The translations under genes were made by a program, and so were the position numbers. Source: [Pantoea] beijingensis (GTDB taxonomy: Bacteria; Pseudomonadota; Gammaproteobacteria; Enterobacterales; Enterobacteriaceae). Taken from it: DNA of 64,000 bases. The stretch is from contig NZ_CP071409.1 of NCBI RefSeq assembly GCF_022647505.1, positions 744,001 to 808,000 of the forward strand, written 5' to 3'. Shown in pieces: positions 18,493 to 28,333 of this stretch (positions within the stretch are counted from its first letter, which is position 1; each line of letters starts with the position of its first letter). The notes beneath the pieces are model-generated. The model made no database searches. It was not told the DNA's origin and was given only the letters and a program-made list of their open reading frames with translations.

Positions 18493-18521
18493 ATTAAACC
18501 GTAAAGCCTGAAAAGCGTCAA
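18493..18521 (-). promoter_or_regulatory. Sigma-70 promoter of tRNA-Phe
   Basis: Minus strand: TTGACG (18521-18516), 17-base spacer, TTTAAT (18498-18493), then a GC-rich discriminator (gcgcccc) typical of stringently controlled stable RNA genes. Confidence 0.8.
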
Positions 18522-18859
18522 ATGCTTTTGTCATGAAAACTGACTGACTGCGTTCTTTTCCACCATTTGATGTGAAAAACAGCAAAAAGAGCAGGGCAGG
18601 CGTGGCGCGAATGGAGAAAAAATAGCCTGCTTTGTGGGTAGCATTAAAAATATGCAAAATGCATAAAATTGCATAACTTACGGATAATAAAACAGTTTGA
18701 TTTTTTCATATTTTTTAATTTTATTAAAAATCAAGTGGTTGTAATTTATTAGGAACTAAGGGGTGATTTGTTTTTATGGGTTGTATGCAAAAATAAAAAA
18801 TGCCATTATTGCGCGAATTTTGTTACCCCCCTTCATCCTGTTTTATTGAGGTCGCCGCT

Positions 18860-18976
18860 ATGAACGGTTCAATGCTGCAAAAGAGCACTTGTTCCCGCCA
18901 TCTTCGGATGTCGTTGCGCGCGCGATCGCTATCCTGTCGTCATTTATTGATTCCCGCACTCACCACCATGCGGTGA
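18860..18976 (+). CDS. Small ORF 1 in the speC leader (38 codons)
   Basis: An ATG at 18860 follows GAGG at good distance and opens 38 codons, rich in Arg, Ser and Leu, ending in a TGA at 18974. It lies about 200 bp before speC, in a region otherwise free of genes. It might be a leader peptide; no homolog is known to me. Confidence 0.35.
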   Translation: MNGSMLQKSTCSRHLRMSLRARSLSCRHLLIPALTTMR

Positions 18977-18984
18977 GGTTTTCT

Positions 18985-19005
18985 ATGCCTGACTTCTGGC
19001 CATGA
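18985..19005 (+). CDS. Mini-ORF 2 in the speC leader (MPDFWP)
   Basis: A GTGAGG sequence that overlaps the end of ORF 1 precedes an ATG and six codons, Met-Pro-Asp-Phe-Trp-Pro, then TGA. Ending in Pro before a stop is a context known to slow release of ribosomes. The ATG of a third ORF overlaps this stop (ATGA). Confidence 0.35.
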   Translation: MPDFWP

Positions 19006-19076
19006 GTAAAAGCAGACGCGTTCTGATTTTACTGATGTCTATCGGTCGAGGCGGACCCCAGTCTGCTGCGTACTAA
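19002..19076 (+). CDS. Small ORF 3 in the speC leader (24 codons)
   Basis: Begins at the ATGA overlap with the MPDFWP mini-ORF and ends at TAA 19074. The product is MSKSRRVLILLMSIGRGG followed by PQSAAY. Translational coupling to the mini-ORF is possible. It stops about 95 bp before the speC start. Confidence 0.3.
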   Translation: MSKSRRVLILLMSIGRGGPQSAAY

Positions 19077-19171
19077 TCTGACACCTTTTCGCCGGGACGG
19101 GCATTTCTTTGCCTGCTTCCCATTGCCGTGCCTGTGGCACTGATTCATCCTTGACGTTCAGGGATTGTGTT

Positions 19172-21313
19172 ATGACAACATTGAAAATTGCGGCCAGCGC
19201 TTCAGTCGCGCCAAACCTTCGTACCGGGCGTGATATCGTGACGCTGGACAGAACCGATTTCACCGATGTAGCGGCCGTGGTCGTCTCCGTCGCGGATTCC
19301 CGCAGTGGCATACTGGCGCTGTTGCGCCATACCGGCTTTAATCTGCCGGTATTTATTGCGCTAACGCCCGAAGATGACAAACAGGGTTTACCTGAGGTCA
19401 GTGGTTTTCTGACGGACAGCGAAGACGCCTGCACGGCACTGGAAGCCGCGGCGGATGGCTATGAAGCCGCGCTGCTGCCGCCGTTCTTCGATACGCTAAC
19501 AAAGTATGTGGCGATGGGAAACAGTACCTTCGCCTGTCCGGGACATCAGGGCGGCGCCTTCTTTAAAAAGCATCCCGCCGGGCGGCAGTTCTTTGAGTTC
19601 TTTGGCGAGAATCTCTTCCGTGCGGATATGTGCAATGCTGATGTCAAACTCGGCGATTTATTGATTCACGAAGGCTCAGCCAAGCATGCACAGAAATTTG
19701 CGGCAAAAGTCTTTAACGCCGATAAAACCTACTTTGTCCTGAATGGTACCTCCAGCGCCAATAAAGTGGTCACTAACGCATTATTAACGCGTGGCGATCT
19801 GGTGCTGTTTGATCGCAATAACCATAAATCCAACCACCACGGTGCGTTAATCCAGGCTGGCGCCACGCCAGTTTACCTGGAAACGGCGCGTAACCCCTTT
19901 GGCTTTATTGGCGGTATTGATGAGCACTGTTTTGATGAGCGCTATTTGCGTAAGCAGATTGCAGCAGTCGCGCCCGATCGTGCTAAAGAAGCACGGCCAT
20001 TTCGTCTGGCGGTGATACAACTCGGAACTTATGACGGCACCGTTTACAATGCGCGCCAGGTCGTGGATCGCATAGGCCACCTGTGTGATTACATCCTGTT
20101 TGATTCCGCCTGGGTGGGCTATGAGCAGTTTATTCCGGTCATGGAAGCCTGTTCTCCACTGTTGCTGGATCTGCAGCCGAACGACCCGGGTATTTTCGTG
20201 ACACAATCGGTGCATAAGCAGCAGGCGGGCTTCTCTCAGACGTCACAAATCCATAAGAAAGATAACCATCTGCGTGGACAGACGCGTTTCTGTAGTCATA
20301 AACGGTTAAATAACGCCTTTATGCTGCATGCCTCAACCAGTCCGTTCTACCCGCTGTTTGCTGCCCTGGACATCAACGCCAAAATGCATCAGGGGGAAGC
20401 CGGCCGTCGGCTGTGGCATGAATGCGTCACATTGGGAATCGACGCGCGTAAAGCGATCTTAGCCAACTGTGAGCTGATTAAGCCCTTCCTGCCTGACAAC
20501 GTCAATGGCGAGCCCTGGCAAAATGCGGCTACGGAAACTATCGCCAGCGATGCCCGTTATTTCAGTTTTGCCCCCGGCGCACAGTGGCATGGGTTCGCGG
20601 GCTATGCGCAGGATCAGTATCTGATTGACCCCTGTAAGCTATTGCTGACGACGCCGGGGATTGATGCGGCGAGCGGCGAGTATGCTGCGTTTGGTATCCC
20701 GGCGACCATTCTGGCTAATTATCTGCGTGAGAATGGCGTGGTGCCGGAGAAGTGCGATCTCAACTCGATTCTGTTCCTGCTAACCCCGGCGGAAAGTGCA
20801 GAAAAGATGGCGCATCTGGTTGCGATGCTGGTGCGGTTTGAACAGCACGTAAAAGACGATGCGTTGTTATGCGATGTCCTGCCAACGATCTACCGTAAGA
20901 ATGCTGAACGCTACAAGGGTTACACGCTGCGTCGGTTATGCCAGGAGATGCACGATCTCTACGTCAGTTACGGCGTGAAAGATTTGCAGAAAGCGATGTT
21001 CCGCCAGCAGAGCCTGCCGAAGGTAGCGATGAATCCCCAGGATGCCAATATTGAATTTATTCGTGGCAACGTGGAATTAGTTCCACTTGCCAAAGCAGAA
21101 GGGCGCATTGCTGCGGAGGGTGCGCTGCCTTATCCGCCGGGCGTGTTGTGTGTTGTTCCTGGCGAGGTGTGGGGCGGCGCGGTTCAGCGTTATTTCCTGG
21201 CACTGGAAGAGGGGATTAATGTTTTACCCGGTTTCTCGCCGGAGCTACAGGGCGTTTATGCTGAAACGGACGACCAGGGAATTAAGCGCCTGCATGGCTA
21301 TGTGATTGCCTGA
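19172..21313 (+). CDS. speC: Biosynthetic ornithine decarboxylase SpeC
   Basis: PLP enzyme that decarboxylates ornithine to putrescine in the cytosol. The 713 residues follow the E. coli enzyme throughout: a receiver-like wing domain, the FACPGHQGGAFF segment, the PLP lysine in TQSVHKQQAGFSQTS, and the C-terminal VVPGEVWGGAVQRYF. The ATG at 19172 with aggga upstream gives the family N-terminus (ITS-like TLKIAASASV); an ATG at 19109 would add 21 residues that do not fit. The neighbour nupG of E. coli is missing, so mltC follows directly. The leader carries small ORFs. Confidence 0.97.
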   Translation: MTTLKIAASASVAPNLRTGRDIVTLDRTDFTDVAAVVVSVADSRSGILALLRHTGFNLPVFIALTPEDDKQGLPEVSGFLTDSEDACTALEAAADGYEAALLPPFFDTLTKYVAMGNSTFACPGHQGGAFFKKHPAGRQFFEFFGENLFRADMCNADVKLGDLLIHEGSAKHAQKFAAKVFNADKTYFVLNGTSSANKVVTNALLTRGDLVLFDRNNHKSNHHGALIQAGATPVYLETARNPFGFIGGIDEHCFDERYLRKQIAAVAPDRAKEARPFRLAVIQLGTYDGTVYNARQVVDRIGHLCDYILFDSAWVGYEQFIPVMEACSPLLLDLQPNDPGIFVTQSVHKQQAGFSQTSQIHKKDNHLRGQTRFCSHKRLNNAFMLHASTSPFYPLFAALDINAKMHQGEAGRRLWHECVTLGIDARKAILANCELIKPFLPDNVNGEPWQNAATETIASDARYFSFAPGAQWHGFAGYAQDQYLIDPCKLLLTTPGIDAASGEYAAFGIPATILANYLRENGVVPEKCDLNSILFLLTPAESAEKMAHLVAMLVRFEQHVKDDALLCDVLPTIYRKNAERYKGYTLRRLCQEMHDLYVSYGVKDLQKAMFRQQSLPKVAMNPQDANIEFIRGNVELVPLAKAEGRIAAEGALPYPPGVLCVVPGEVWGGAVQRYFLALEEGINVLPGFSPELQGVYAETDDQGIKRLHGYVIA

Positions 21314-21369
21314 TTGCGTACCGGCGGGCGGCTTGTGGGGCCGCTTGCCTGTGTTGCAGCATGTTTTTT

Positions 21370-21387
21370 CGGCCCGTCCATGGGCCG
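21370..21387. terminator. Hairpin between convergent speC and mltC
   Basis: CGGCCC-GTCCAT-GGGCCG forms a stem just before the mltC stop. A second weak GC-rich hairpin lies at about 21323-21350. The T run precedes rather than follows the stem on the plus strand, so its role in termination is tentative. Confidence 0.35.
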
Positions 21388-21399
21388 GTAATCAGATTC

Positions 21400-22476
21400 T
21401 CAGTAAAGATGATAACTTTTCTGAGCGGTACTGACTTTGTACAGATAACGCCGTGATTCTGCTGATGGGTGATTACGGCTTAACTTCTGGTAAACCTCTG
21501 CAGCTGACATGGCGTTAATAAGACTAAACGCCTTGTTTTTATCGCTGGAGAAGACGCGCAGTACGCTACCTGCGCCGCCGTTATAGGCGGTAATCACCGC
21601 GTAGCGGCGTGATATCGGATCGTTAATTCCCGCCAGATAGCTGCCCTGAAGAATCGACAGATAAGCGGTGCCCGCGTCAATATTGTTCTCCGGATCGAAA
21701 AGATAACTCCGGCTGGGTTTGCCCCATTTGCCCTTCATGCGGAAAACATCCACTCCGGCAGTATGCTGTACCACCTGCATCAGCCCCAGAGCGTCAGCAT
21801 TACTGACCGCATACGGGTTAAAACTGGACTCAATCTGCATAATCGCCAGGATTAATGACTGATCGACGCCATACTTCTCGGCTGCTTTGCGCACCATCGG
21901 TAAGTAGCGGTGAGCACGCTTATCAAGGTGGTTAGGTACCATTGGAATGGTCACCGACCAGATAACATGCAGGCCTGAGCTGCGGCGCTGTAGCTTATTT
22001 TGAAGCAGATAGTCAGCAAAATTTGCCGCGCGGCCCTGCCAGCGGATAGGTTGGCCGGTATTATCCAGCACCTGGCCGTAGAGTAACGGCTCTTTACCGA
22101 GCTGAATATCATTTGCATCAGAGTAAAGATCGACGTTACCGGGATCCTCGCCAACTAATAAGGTCGTAATAATCGCCTGACGCAGACTTTGCGTTGGGTT
22201 TGTTCCCGCAATTGTTTCGATAGTAATGCTACCGGCATCGAAGTTGATGTGGCTACGGGTGTAATACTGATCGCTATATTTTACGTAGTCTTTTGGGCCT
22301 GCAATCAGTACTTCATTGATGCCCCAGATGTTTTCAATATTATGGGCAAACTGGCCCATTAAAATGTCAAAACCGTTGGTATCCTTCACCCATTCTTCGT
22401 GGTAAGTCTCTTTTTTATTACTTGAGCAGGAGATCAACAGCGGTGCTATCACTAGCAAGGCAATAAATTTTTTCAT
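21400..22476 (-). CDS. mltC: Membrane-bound lytic murein transglycosylase C
   Basis: Cleaves peptidoglycan glycan strands to 1,6-anhydro products. The N-terminus is a lipoprotein signal ([14 protein letters not shown], lipid Cys at 16), placing it in the outer membrane. A DUF3393-like domain covers about residues 30-165 and an SLT catalytic domain the rest, with the catalytic Glu in [14 protein letters not shown] and the family motif ADALGLMQV. At 358 residues it has normal length. It is the last gene of the mutY-yggX-mltC group on this strand. Confidence 0.96.
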   Translation of the reverse strand: MKKFIALLVIAPLLISCSSNKKETYHEEWVKDTNGFDILMGQFAHNIENIWGINEVLIAGPKDYVKYSDQYYTRSHINFDAGSITIETIAGTNPTQSLRQAIITTLLVGEDPGNVDLYSDANDIQLGKEPLLYGQVLDNTGQPIRWQGRAANFADYLLQNKLQRRSSGLHVIWSVTIPMVPNHLDKRAHRYLPMVRKAAEKYGVDQSLILAIMQIESSFNPYAVSNADALGLMQVVQHTAGVDVFRMKGKWGKPSRSYLFDPENNIDAGTAYLSILQGSYLAGINDPISRRYAVITAYNGGAGSVLRVFSSDKNKAFSLINAMSAAEVYQKLSRNHPSAESRRYLYKVSTAQKSYHLY

Positions 22477-22529
22477 CGTTATCTATACGTAGCCCGAAAA
22501 TGGGGCCTCAGCGCGCGAGGCCCAACGTA

Positions 22530-22802
22530 TTACTCTTCTGGTGGGGTGTAGCCTTCAATATGGACGTCATGCCCTTCAAACAGGAACTTCACCATCTCTT
22601 GTTCCAGCTGTTTGCGATCATCAGGGTTCATCATGCTAAGCTTTTTCTCGTTAATCAGCATGGTTTGCTTTGACATCCACTGGGACCAGGCCTCTTTGGA
22701 AATCTCGTTATATATGCGTTTACCCAGCTCGCCAGGGTAAAGCTGGAAGTCCTGACCTTCAGCATCTTGTTGCAGAAATGTACAAAAAATTGTGCGGCTC
22801 AT
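22530..22802 (-). CDS. yggX: Fe(2+)-trafficking/oxidative protection protein YggX
   Basis: A 90-residue cytosolic protein of the YggX family, linked to protection of iron-sulfur clusters from oxidative damage. Family features are [19 protein letters not shown] with the conserved Cys near the N-terminus and [17 protein letters not shown]. Its ATG shares one base with the mutY stop (TAATG), so both are translated from one message, and mltC follows by 53 bp. Confidence 0.96.
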   Translation of the reverse strand: MSRTIFCTFLQQDAEGQDFQLYPGELGKRIYNEISKEAWSQWMSKQTMLINEKKLSMMNPDDRKQLEQEMVKFLFEGHDVHIEGYTPPEE

Positions 22803-23887
22803 TACTCTTCCTCTTGTATCACGCGTGTTGTCAGCGTCATTTGCTGTGGTTGCCGTAATTCTTGTAGCAGACGCTCAACCGGAGCGGCTAGTCCCACAGA
22901 CGGCGGCTGGGCTAAGTTATACCAGAGACCTGCGCCATCATCCATTGCTGCGCCCGCAGAAGAGAGTTCCAGCCACATTGGCACGATATCCAAATGGAAG
23001 TGGCTGAACGTGTGGCGGAATGCGGTCATCTGGCTCAACTGACTGCTATCAAGGCCGTAAGTCCGGAGCCAGTGTTGCAGTTCCAGCTCCGTGGCAAATT
23101 GTGGAAAACAAAATAAGCCGCCCCAAAGGCCCACGGGCGGGCGTTGTTGCAGCCAGACCTTTTCTCCGCGCTGCAACAGCAGAAACCAGCCGGTGCGCTC
23201 GGGTAGGATTTGTTTGGGCTTTTTACCGGGGTATTGTGCCCAGCTGCTGTTGGCGTAAGCGATGCAGCCGCTATTCAGGGGACATATTTCGCATTTTGGA
23301 CGCGAGCGGGTACAAACCAGTGCGCCTAGATCCATCATCGCCTGGTTAAACTGGCTGACGCCGACAGCGGGCGTCACCTCTTCGCTAATCTGCCACAGCC
23401 GCTTTTCAACCTCTTTTTTGCCCGGCCAGCCTTCAATTGCGTAGCAGCGTGCCAGTACGCGTTTTACGTTGCCGTCGAGGATCGGATAATGCTGTCCTAA
23501 AGAGAGAGACAGAATGGCCCCCGCCGTCGAGCGTCCAACGCCCGGCAGGTCGGCAACCTCATCAAAGGTCTCCGGGAACCGGCCGCCGTGAACGTCGACA
23601 ACGCGCTGCGCGGCTTTATGTAAATTGCGCGCACGTGCGTAATAACCAAGCCCGGTCCATAAGTGCAACACTTCATCCAGCGGCGCAGCCGCCAGATCGG
23701 CAATGTCAGGAAAGCGCGCCATAAATCGTTCAAAATAGGGAATGACGGTGGCAACCTGCGTTTGCTGCAGCATGACTTCAGAAAGCCAGACGTTGTAGGG
23801 CGTTTTTTGTTGCTGCCATGGCAGGGTTTTGCGACCAAAGCGCTGATACCAGTCCAGCACCTGTCGCGCGAACGGTTGCGCTTGCAT
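22802..23887 (-). CDS. mutY: Adenine DNA glycosylase MutY
   Basis: Removes adenine mispaired with 8-oxoguanine. The HhH-GPD motif runs through [18 protein letters not shown] and [10 protein letters not shown] with the catalytic Asp nearby. The 4Fe-4S loop is C-X6-C-X2-C-X5-C ([17 protein letters not shown]). A NUDIX-like C-terminal domain recognises 8-oxoG. I choose the start giving [14 protein letters not shown] (361 residues), which matches E. coli; the longer open frame to 24139 overlaps the divergent trmB gene and is not credible. An extra Met lies directly before it. Confidence 0.96.
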   Translation of the reverse strand: MQAQPFARQVLDWYQRFGRKTLPWQQQKTPYNVWLSEVMLQQTQVATVIPYFERFMARFPDIADLAAAPLDEVLHLWTGLGYYARARNLHKAAQRVVDVHGGRFPETFDEVADLPGVGRSTAGAILSLSLGQHYPILDGNVKRVLARCYAIEGWPGKKEVEKRLWQISEEVTPAVGVSQFNQAMMDLGALVCTRSRPKCEICPLNSGCIAYANSSWAQYPGKKPKQILPERTGWFLLLQRGEKVWLQQRPPVGLWGGLFCFPQFATELELQHWLRTYGLDSSQLSQMTAFRHTFSHFHLDIVPMWLELSSAGAAMDDGAGLWYNLAQPPSVGLAAPVERLLQELRQPQQMTLTTRVIQEEE

Positions 23888-24044
23888 CATTTGAAGGAAA
23901 TTTTCCGTTAATACTCTAAACTCAGGCAGGAATTCCAGCACAGAGCCTGTAAGGTGTAAACCAGAACTTTGTGAAGCTTGCTTCTCAGCAGTAACTTTGC
24001 ATAATGCCCGCATTTCCTGAACAGGTTGATTAACAGGCAGACAC

Positions 24045-24764
24045 ATGATTAATGACGTCATTTCACCCGAATTTGATGAAAACGGTCGCGCAATGCGACG
24101 TATACGCAGCTTCGTACGTCGCCAGGGACGGTTAACCAAGGGACAGCAACTGGCGCTCGATAATTACTGGCCCGTAATGGGCGTGGAATATCAGCCGCAG
24201 CCGCTCGATCTGGTTGAGCTATTTGGCCGCGACGCACCGGTGGTGTTGGAAATTGGATTTGGTATGGGTGCCTCGCTGGTGACCATGGCGCAGAATAATC
24301 CTCATCAAAATTTCCTCGGTATTGAGGTTCACTCACCTGGCGTGGGTGCCTGTCTTGGCATGGCACATGAAGCGGGTGTCACCAATTTGCGCGTGATGTG
24401 CCATGATGCGATTGAAGTGCTTGATAAAATGATCCCGGATAATGCATTGCGGATGGTGCAGCTGTTTTTCCCGGACCCATGGCATAAAGCCCGCCATAAT
24501 AAACGGCGTATCGTGCAGGTGCCTTTTGCCGAGCAGGTAATGCGCAAGCTGAAGTTGGGCGGTACTTTCCATATGGCCACCGATTGGGAAGCCTATGCGC
24601 AGCATATGCTGGAAGTGATGAGCAGCATTCAAGGCTATAAAAACCTGTCAGAAGACCAGACGTATGTGCCACGTCCTGCGTCACGTCCATTAACAAAATT
24701 TGAGCAGCGTGGCCAGCGTCTTGGACACGGTGTGTGGGATCTTATGTTCGAGAGGGTTAAATAA
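24045..24764 (+). CDS. trmB: tRNA (guanine-N7-)-methyltransferase TrmB
   Basis: Makes m7G46 in the tRNA variable loop using S-adenosylmethionine. The 239 residues show the SAM site [17 protein letters not shown], the [12 protein letters not shown] segment and [15 protein letters not shown], the family signature for substrate binding. Transcribed divergently from mutY, as in E. coli. Its TAA overlaps the yggL ATG (TAATG). Confidence 0.97.
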   Translation: MINDVISPEFDENGRAMRRIRSFVRRQGRLTKGQQLALDNYWPVMGVEYQPQPLDLVELFGRDAPVVLEIGFGMGASLVTMAQNNPHQNFLGIEVHSPGVGACLGMAHEAGVTNLRVMCHDAIEVLDKMIPDNALRMVQLFFPDPWHKARHNKRRIVQVPFAEQVMRKLKLGGTFHMATDWEAYAQHMLEVMSSIQGYKNLSEDQTYVPRPASRPLTKFEQRGQRLGHGVWDLMFERVK

Positions 24765-25090
24765 TGGCAACACAACGCAGTCGTCGTCTCCGTAAAAAAA
24801 TGCATATCAATGAGTTCCAGGAACTCGGTTTTTCCGTGGGCTGGAGCTTTCCTGAAGGCACCAGCGAAGAAGAGATCGATACCACGGTTGATGCGCTGAT
24901 CAATGAAGTGATTGAGCCGAATGGCTTAGCGTTTGATGGTAGCGGTTATCTTTCATGGGAAGGATTAATCTGCCTTGAGAAGATCGGCAAATGTACCGAA
25001 GAACATCAGGCACTGGTGCGCAACTGGCTGGAAGCCCGCAAATTACAGGATGTGAAAATATCTGAACTCTTCGATGTTTGGTGGGACTAA
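24764..25090 (+). CDS. yggL: YggL family protein (DUF469), ribosome-associated
   Basis: A 108-residue protein of the DUF469 family. RSRRLRKKMHINEFQELGF is a basic N-terminus, and the WEGLICL and LFDVWWD segments are conserved. E. coli YggL has been reported to bind the 50S subunit during assembly. One-base overlap with trmB points to translational coupling. Confidence 0.93.
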   Translation: MATQRSRRLRKKMHINEFQELGFSVGWSFPEGTSEEEIDTTVDALINEVIEPNGLAFDGSGYLSWEGLICLEKIGKCTEEHQALVRNWLEARKLQDVKISELFDVWWD

Positions 25091-25235
25091 CTACGCACTA
25101 AGCGGGCCCGTTGGCCTGCTTCTTTGCCCCGGCTGAGAGTGCTTTCCAATAGGCGATTTATGCAGCGGGAAGGTTCAGTCGGATGGGAAGGCAGATAACC
25201 TTTATGGTTGTCAGAAAATGATTTCAGGAGATTCC

Positions 25236-25949
25236 ATGATTCGTAAAGCGCTGGTCGCAGCACTGTTACTCACCGCCAGTCAGGCGCAGGCGGCCTATGA
25301 ATGCAGTGTCAAACCTCAGGACGATGTTGTTATCACGCCAAAAAATGTGCAGGTGGTTGGCGCCAGCGGCAATATGGTGATCTCCCCTGAGGGCAATGTC
25401 CAGTTCAATGGCAAATCGGTAGAGGTTGACACCGCCACCCGCCAGAAAGCGATCGACTATCAGGCGGCACTGCGTCGCGATCTCCCCTGGATCGATCAAG
25501 GGGCGACACAGCGTCTGGAGAAAGGTCGTGCCGCGTTAGATAAAGTGATCGTTGATAAGCTTGGCAGCGGCAGTAAGGCACGCTCTCGTCTGACTACACT
25601 GGATACCCAGTTAAAACAGCAGATGAATCGCATCATCGAGCATCGTAGTGACGGGCTCACTTTTCATCATCAGGCCATCGATCAGGTGCGGCAGGACGGC
25701 GAGCGTCTGGTGCAGGGCGCGCTCGGTGGACTCGTGCAGGATAGCCTGAATGAACTGGGCAGCCAGCAAGGTAGCAAGAGTGATAACCCACTGCAGGCGA
25801 TTATGGGCAATCTTGGCGGGTTACAGCAGGCTGTTCAGGCCGAGTGGCGCACTCAGGAGCAGGATTTCCAGAATTTTGGGCATGAGGTATGTAATCGCGT
25901 TACCTCGCTGGAAACGCAGCGTAAAGAGATTCAGACCCGCTTAAATTAG
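25236..25949 (+). CDS. yggN: YggN family periplasmic protein (DUF2884)
   Basis: A 237-residue exported protein. The signal peptide MIRKALVAALLLTASQAQA with a cleavage site after Ala precedes a single-Cys N-terminal region, and the body is mostly helical with EHRSDGLTFHHQAIDQVR conserved. The start at 25236 has CAGGAG upstream and starts the signal peptide; an ATG at 25218 would add six polar residues. Function unknown. In E. coli ansB and yggM follow, but here hemW comes next. Confidence 0.9.
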   Translation: MIRKALVAALLLTASQAQAAYECSVKPQDDVVITPKNVQVVGASGNMVISPEGNVQFNGKSVEVDTATRQKAIDYQAALRRDLPWIDQGATQRLEKGRAALDKVIVDKLGSGSKARSRLTTLDTQLKQQMNRIIEHRSDGLTFHHQAIDQVRQDGERLVQGALGGLVQDSLNELGSQQGSKSDNPLQAIMGNLGGLQQAVQAEWRTQEQDFQNFGHEVCNRVTSLETQRKEIQTRLN

Positions 25950-25965
25950 GGAACTGGCTTAATAT

Positions 25966-25997
25966 GAAAAAAGACGCCTTTATCAGCGTCTTTTTTT
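25966..25997. terminator. Bidirectional terminator between yggN and hemW
   Basis: AAAAAAGACGC-CTTTATCA-GCGTCTTTTTTT is a stem flanked by A and T runs on both sides. It serves the convergent genes yggN (+) and hemW (-). Confidence 0.88.
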
Positions 25998-26022
25998 ATT
26001 GTCGGAGTTTATCAGCAGCCAG

Positions 26023-27159
26023 TTATTCCGCTAAAAACAGTTCCAGCAGAGAGTTCAAAAATAACTTCCCTTTTTCAGTAACCTGCCAGCTTTCAGCGGT
26101 TTCCGCCAGATAGCCTTTACTCAGCGCTTCATCAATTTGCGCGCGGATCGCCGATTCATCCAGCCCGGTATAACGTCCGAACTCCTCACGCGGAGCAGGT
26201 TCCAGCAGACGAAAACGGTTCATGAAAAATTCGAACGGCTTTTCACTGTCTGGCACCTCATGCTGGCGCTCAAGATAGCGCCCTTCCATAAAGCCGCGCG
26301 GATGACGCGTTTTCGCCGTGCGAATGATACGTCCGTCGCGCTGCGTTAACTTGCCGTGCGCACCGCAGCCAATACCGAGGTAGTCACCAAAACGCCAGTA
26401 GTTAAGGTTATGCTCGCAGCGGTAACCGGGTTTGGCGTAGGCGGAGGTTTCATATTGCTGATAACCCGCCGCGCTTAGCAGGCGGTCGCCCTGTTCGAAA
26501 ATATCCCACAGCGCATCATCGTCCGGCAGCACAGGAGGACGTGAGCTAAAGAGTGTGTTTGGCTCAATCGTCAACTGATACCAGGAGAGATGAGGAGGAT
26601 TGAGCGCAATGGCTTGACGTAAATCATCCAGCGCCTCTTCCAGAGTCTGATCGGGTAGGCCATGCATCAGGTCCAGATTGAAGCTGCGCAAGCCTAAACC
26701 TTCGGCCAACTGTGCGGCACGTACGGCCTCTTCCGGTCCGTGTATCCGCCCAAGCCGCTGCAGCTTCTCCGGACTAAAACTCTGGACGCCAATCGAAATC
26801 CGGTTAATCCCGGCGCGCTGATAGCCTCTGAAGCGATCGGCTTCAACCGTGCCAGGATTCGCCTCCATGGTGATCTCGGCATGAGGAGAAAGCGGCAGGC
26901 GGGCACGTACGCCATCCATCAGCAGCAGCATGGCTTCGCTGCTGAGTAAGCTCGGGGTTCCACCGCCAATAAAAAGGGTGCTGACCTCGCGCCCGGCGGT
27001 TAGCGGCAAATCCTTCTCAAGATCGGCCAGCAGATGACGAACGTACTCTTCATGGGGAACGTCACCCTTCAGCGCGTGTGAGTTAAAGTCGCAGTAGGGG
27101 CACTTCTGCACGCACCAGGGAATATGAATATAGAGGCTCAGCGGTGGAAGATTAGCCAT
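26023..27159 (-). CDS. hemW: Heme chaperone HemW (radical SAM)
   Basis: A 378-residue member of the coproporphyrinogen III oxidase-like radical SAM family, now regarded as a heme chaperone/delivery protein rather than an oxidase. The cluster motif is [10 protein letters not shown] (C-X3-C-X2-C), followed by [10 protein letters not shown] and [10 protein letters not shown]. The C-terminal HemW domain is present. It overlaps rdgB by eight bases on the same strand. Confidence 0.95.
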   Translation of the reverse strand: MANLPPLSLYIHIPWCVQKCPYCDFNSHALKGDVPHEEYVRHLLADLEKDLPLTAGREVSTLFIGGGTPSLLSSEAMLLLMDGVRARLPLSPHAEITMEANPGTVEADRFRGYQRAGINRISIGVQSFSPEKLQRLGRIHGPEEAVRAAQLAEGLGLRSFNLDLMHGLPDQTLEEALDDLRQAIALNPPHLSWYQLTIEPNTLFSSRPPVLPDDDALWDIFEQGDRLLSAAGYQQYETSAYAKPGYRCEHNLNYWRFGDYLGIGCGAHGKLTQRDGRIIRTAKTRHPRGFMEGRYLERQHEVPDSEKPFEFFMNRFRLLEPAPREEFGRYTGLDESAIRAQIDEALSKGYLAETAESWQVTEKGKLFLNSLLELFLAE

Positions 27160-27745
27160 TACGCATCGCTTCCAGCAGTAGCGTCAGGGCTTTACCACGG
27201 TGGGATACCGCCTGTTTCTCTGCTTTGGTTATCTCAGCGGCGGTCTTGCCCAGCGAGGGAACGTAGAAGATGGGATCGTAGCCGAAGCCGCCTTCACCAG
27301 CCGCGGCATGCGTAATAACGCCTTCCCAACTGCCGTGAAAGACCAGCGGTGTAGGATCTTCCGCATGGCGCAGATAGACCAGTACACAGTGAAATTGTGC
27401 CTGACGTCGGTCATCAGGCACATCCTGCAAGGCATCCAGCAGCTTCTCAAGGTTTTGCCGATCGCTGGCATCGATTCCGGCATAGCGCGCGGAGTAAATA
27501 CCCGGCGCGCCGGCGAGGGCATCCACGGCAAGCCCGGAGTCGTCGGCGATAGCAGGCAAACCGGTAATCTGCGCTGCGTGGCGCGCTTTCAGAATCGCGT
27601 TCTCAATAAAGGTTAAACCGGTTTCGTCGGCTGATTCAACGCCGAGGTCGGTTTGCGCCACAATATCCAGCCCAAACTCCGCCAGCAGATGAGCCAGTTC
27701 GCGGACTTTGCCCGGATTGCCGGTGGCAAGCACAACTTTTTGCAT
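27152..27745 (-). CDS. rdgB: dITP/XTP pyrophosphatase RdgB
   Basis: Hydrolyses deaminated purine triphosphates (dITP, XTP) to keep them out of DNA. At 197 residues it has the E. coli length, using the ATG at 27745 that gives [17 protein letters not shown], the family start; an upstream ATG would add six residues. [28 protein letters not shown] and SHRGKAL motifs are intact. In E. coli yggU lies between rdgB and yggT, but only 25 bp separate them here. Confidence 0.96.
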   Translation of the reverse strand: MQKVVLATGNPGKVRELAHLLAEFGLDIVAQTDLGVESADETGLTFIENAILKARHAAQITGLPAIADDSGLAVDALAGAPGIYSARYAGIDASDRQNLEKLLDALQDVPDDRRQAQFHCVLVYLRHAEDPTPLVFHGSWEGVITHAAAGEGGFGYDPIFYVPSLGKTAAEITKAEKQAVSHRGKALTLLLEAMRNG

Positions 27746-27770
27746 AACAGTTCCAGTATTCATCTATTCG

Positions 27771-28325
27771 TTACAGCAAATACCACAGTCCCGGGAACAG
27801 GTCCATGCCAAGGTAATTCAGCATATACAGGATCAAAATCACCACCATTGCGGAGAAATCGATACCGCCCATTGCCGGAAGAATGCGGCGGATTGGTGAC
27901 ATTAACGGCTCAGTTAACTGAATCAGCACCTGATCGACGGGGCCACGGCCCTGGCTGATCCAGCTCATTAGCGAGCGAATAATAATCACCCAGAACACCA
28001 GATTACCGGCGGATTTCAGTAGCGATAGCAGCCCAACCAGCAGATTCATTGGATCCACTGAGAAAGCGCCCACCTGAATCAATAGCAGTAGCGGGTATTT
28101 CAACGTAGTTAGCACAAAGGCCAGTAGCAGTGATGCGGTATCAATCGGCCCAACTGCCGGGATAATGCGGCGTAGGGGCTTCACCACTGGCTGGGTAATT
28201 TTGACGACAAACTGCGCCAGCGGATTGTAAAAATCACAGCGTGACCACTGCATCCAGATGCGTAACAGCAGCACCATTACGTAGAGATCGATTAAGGTTT
28301 TGACCAGAAAAGTCAACGTCAGCAT
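27771..28325 (-). CDS. yggT: YggT family membrane protein
   Basis: A 184-residue inner membrane protein with two YGGT repeats, each with a WxxxCDFYNPLxQFVxxITQPxxxPLRRIIPxxG-like loop (IRSLMSWISQGRGPVDQVL and RIWMQWSRCDFYNPLAQF are its two halves). About four hydrophobic segments. Implicated in osmotic stress and cell division in other bacteria; role unproven. It lies nine bases after yggS on the same strand. Confidence 0.93.
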   Translation of the reverse strand: MLTLTFLVKTLIDLYVMVLLLRIWMQWSRCDFYNPLAQFVVKITQPVVKPLRRIIPAVGPIDTASLLLAFVLTTLKYPLLLLIQVGAFSVDPMNLLVGLLSLLKSAGNLVFWVIIIRSLMSWISQGRGPVDQVLIQLTEPLMSPIRRILPAMGGIDFSAMVVILILYMLNYLGMDLFPGLWYLL

Positions 28326-28333
28326 GAGGTTCC

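Noticed and set aside
23888..24139. Long N-terminal extension of MutY
   Set aside because: It overlaps the start of divergent trmB and has no family similarity.
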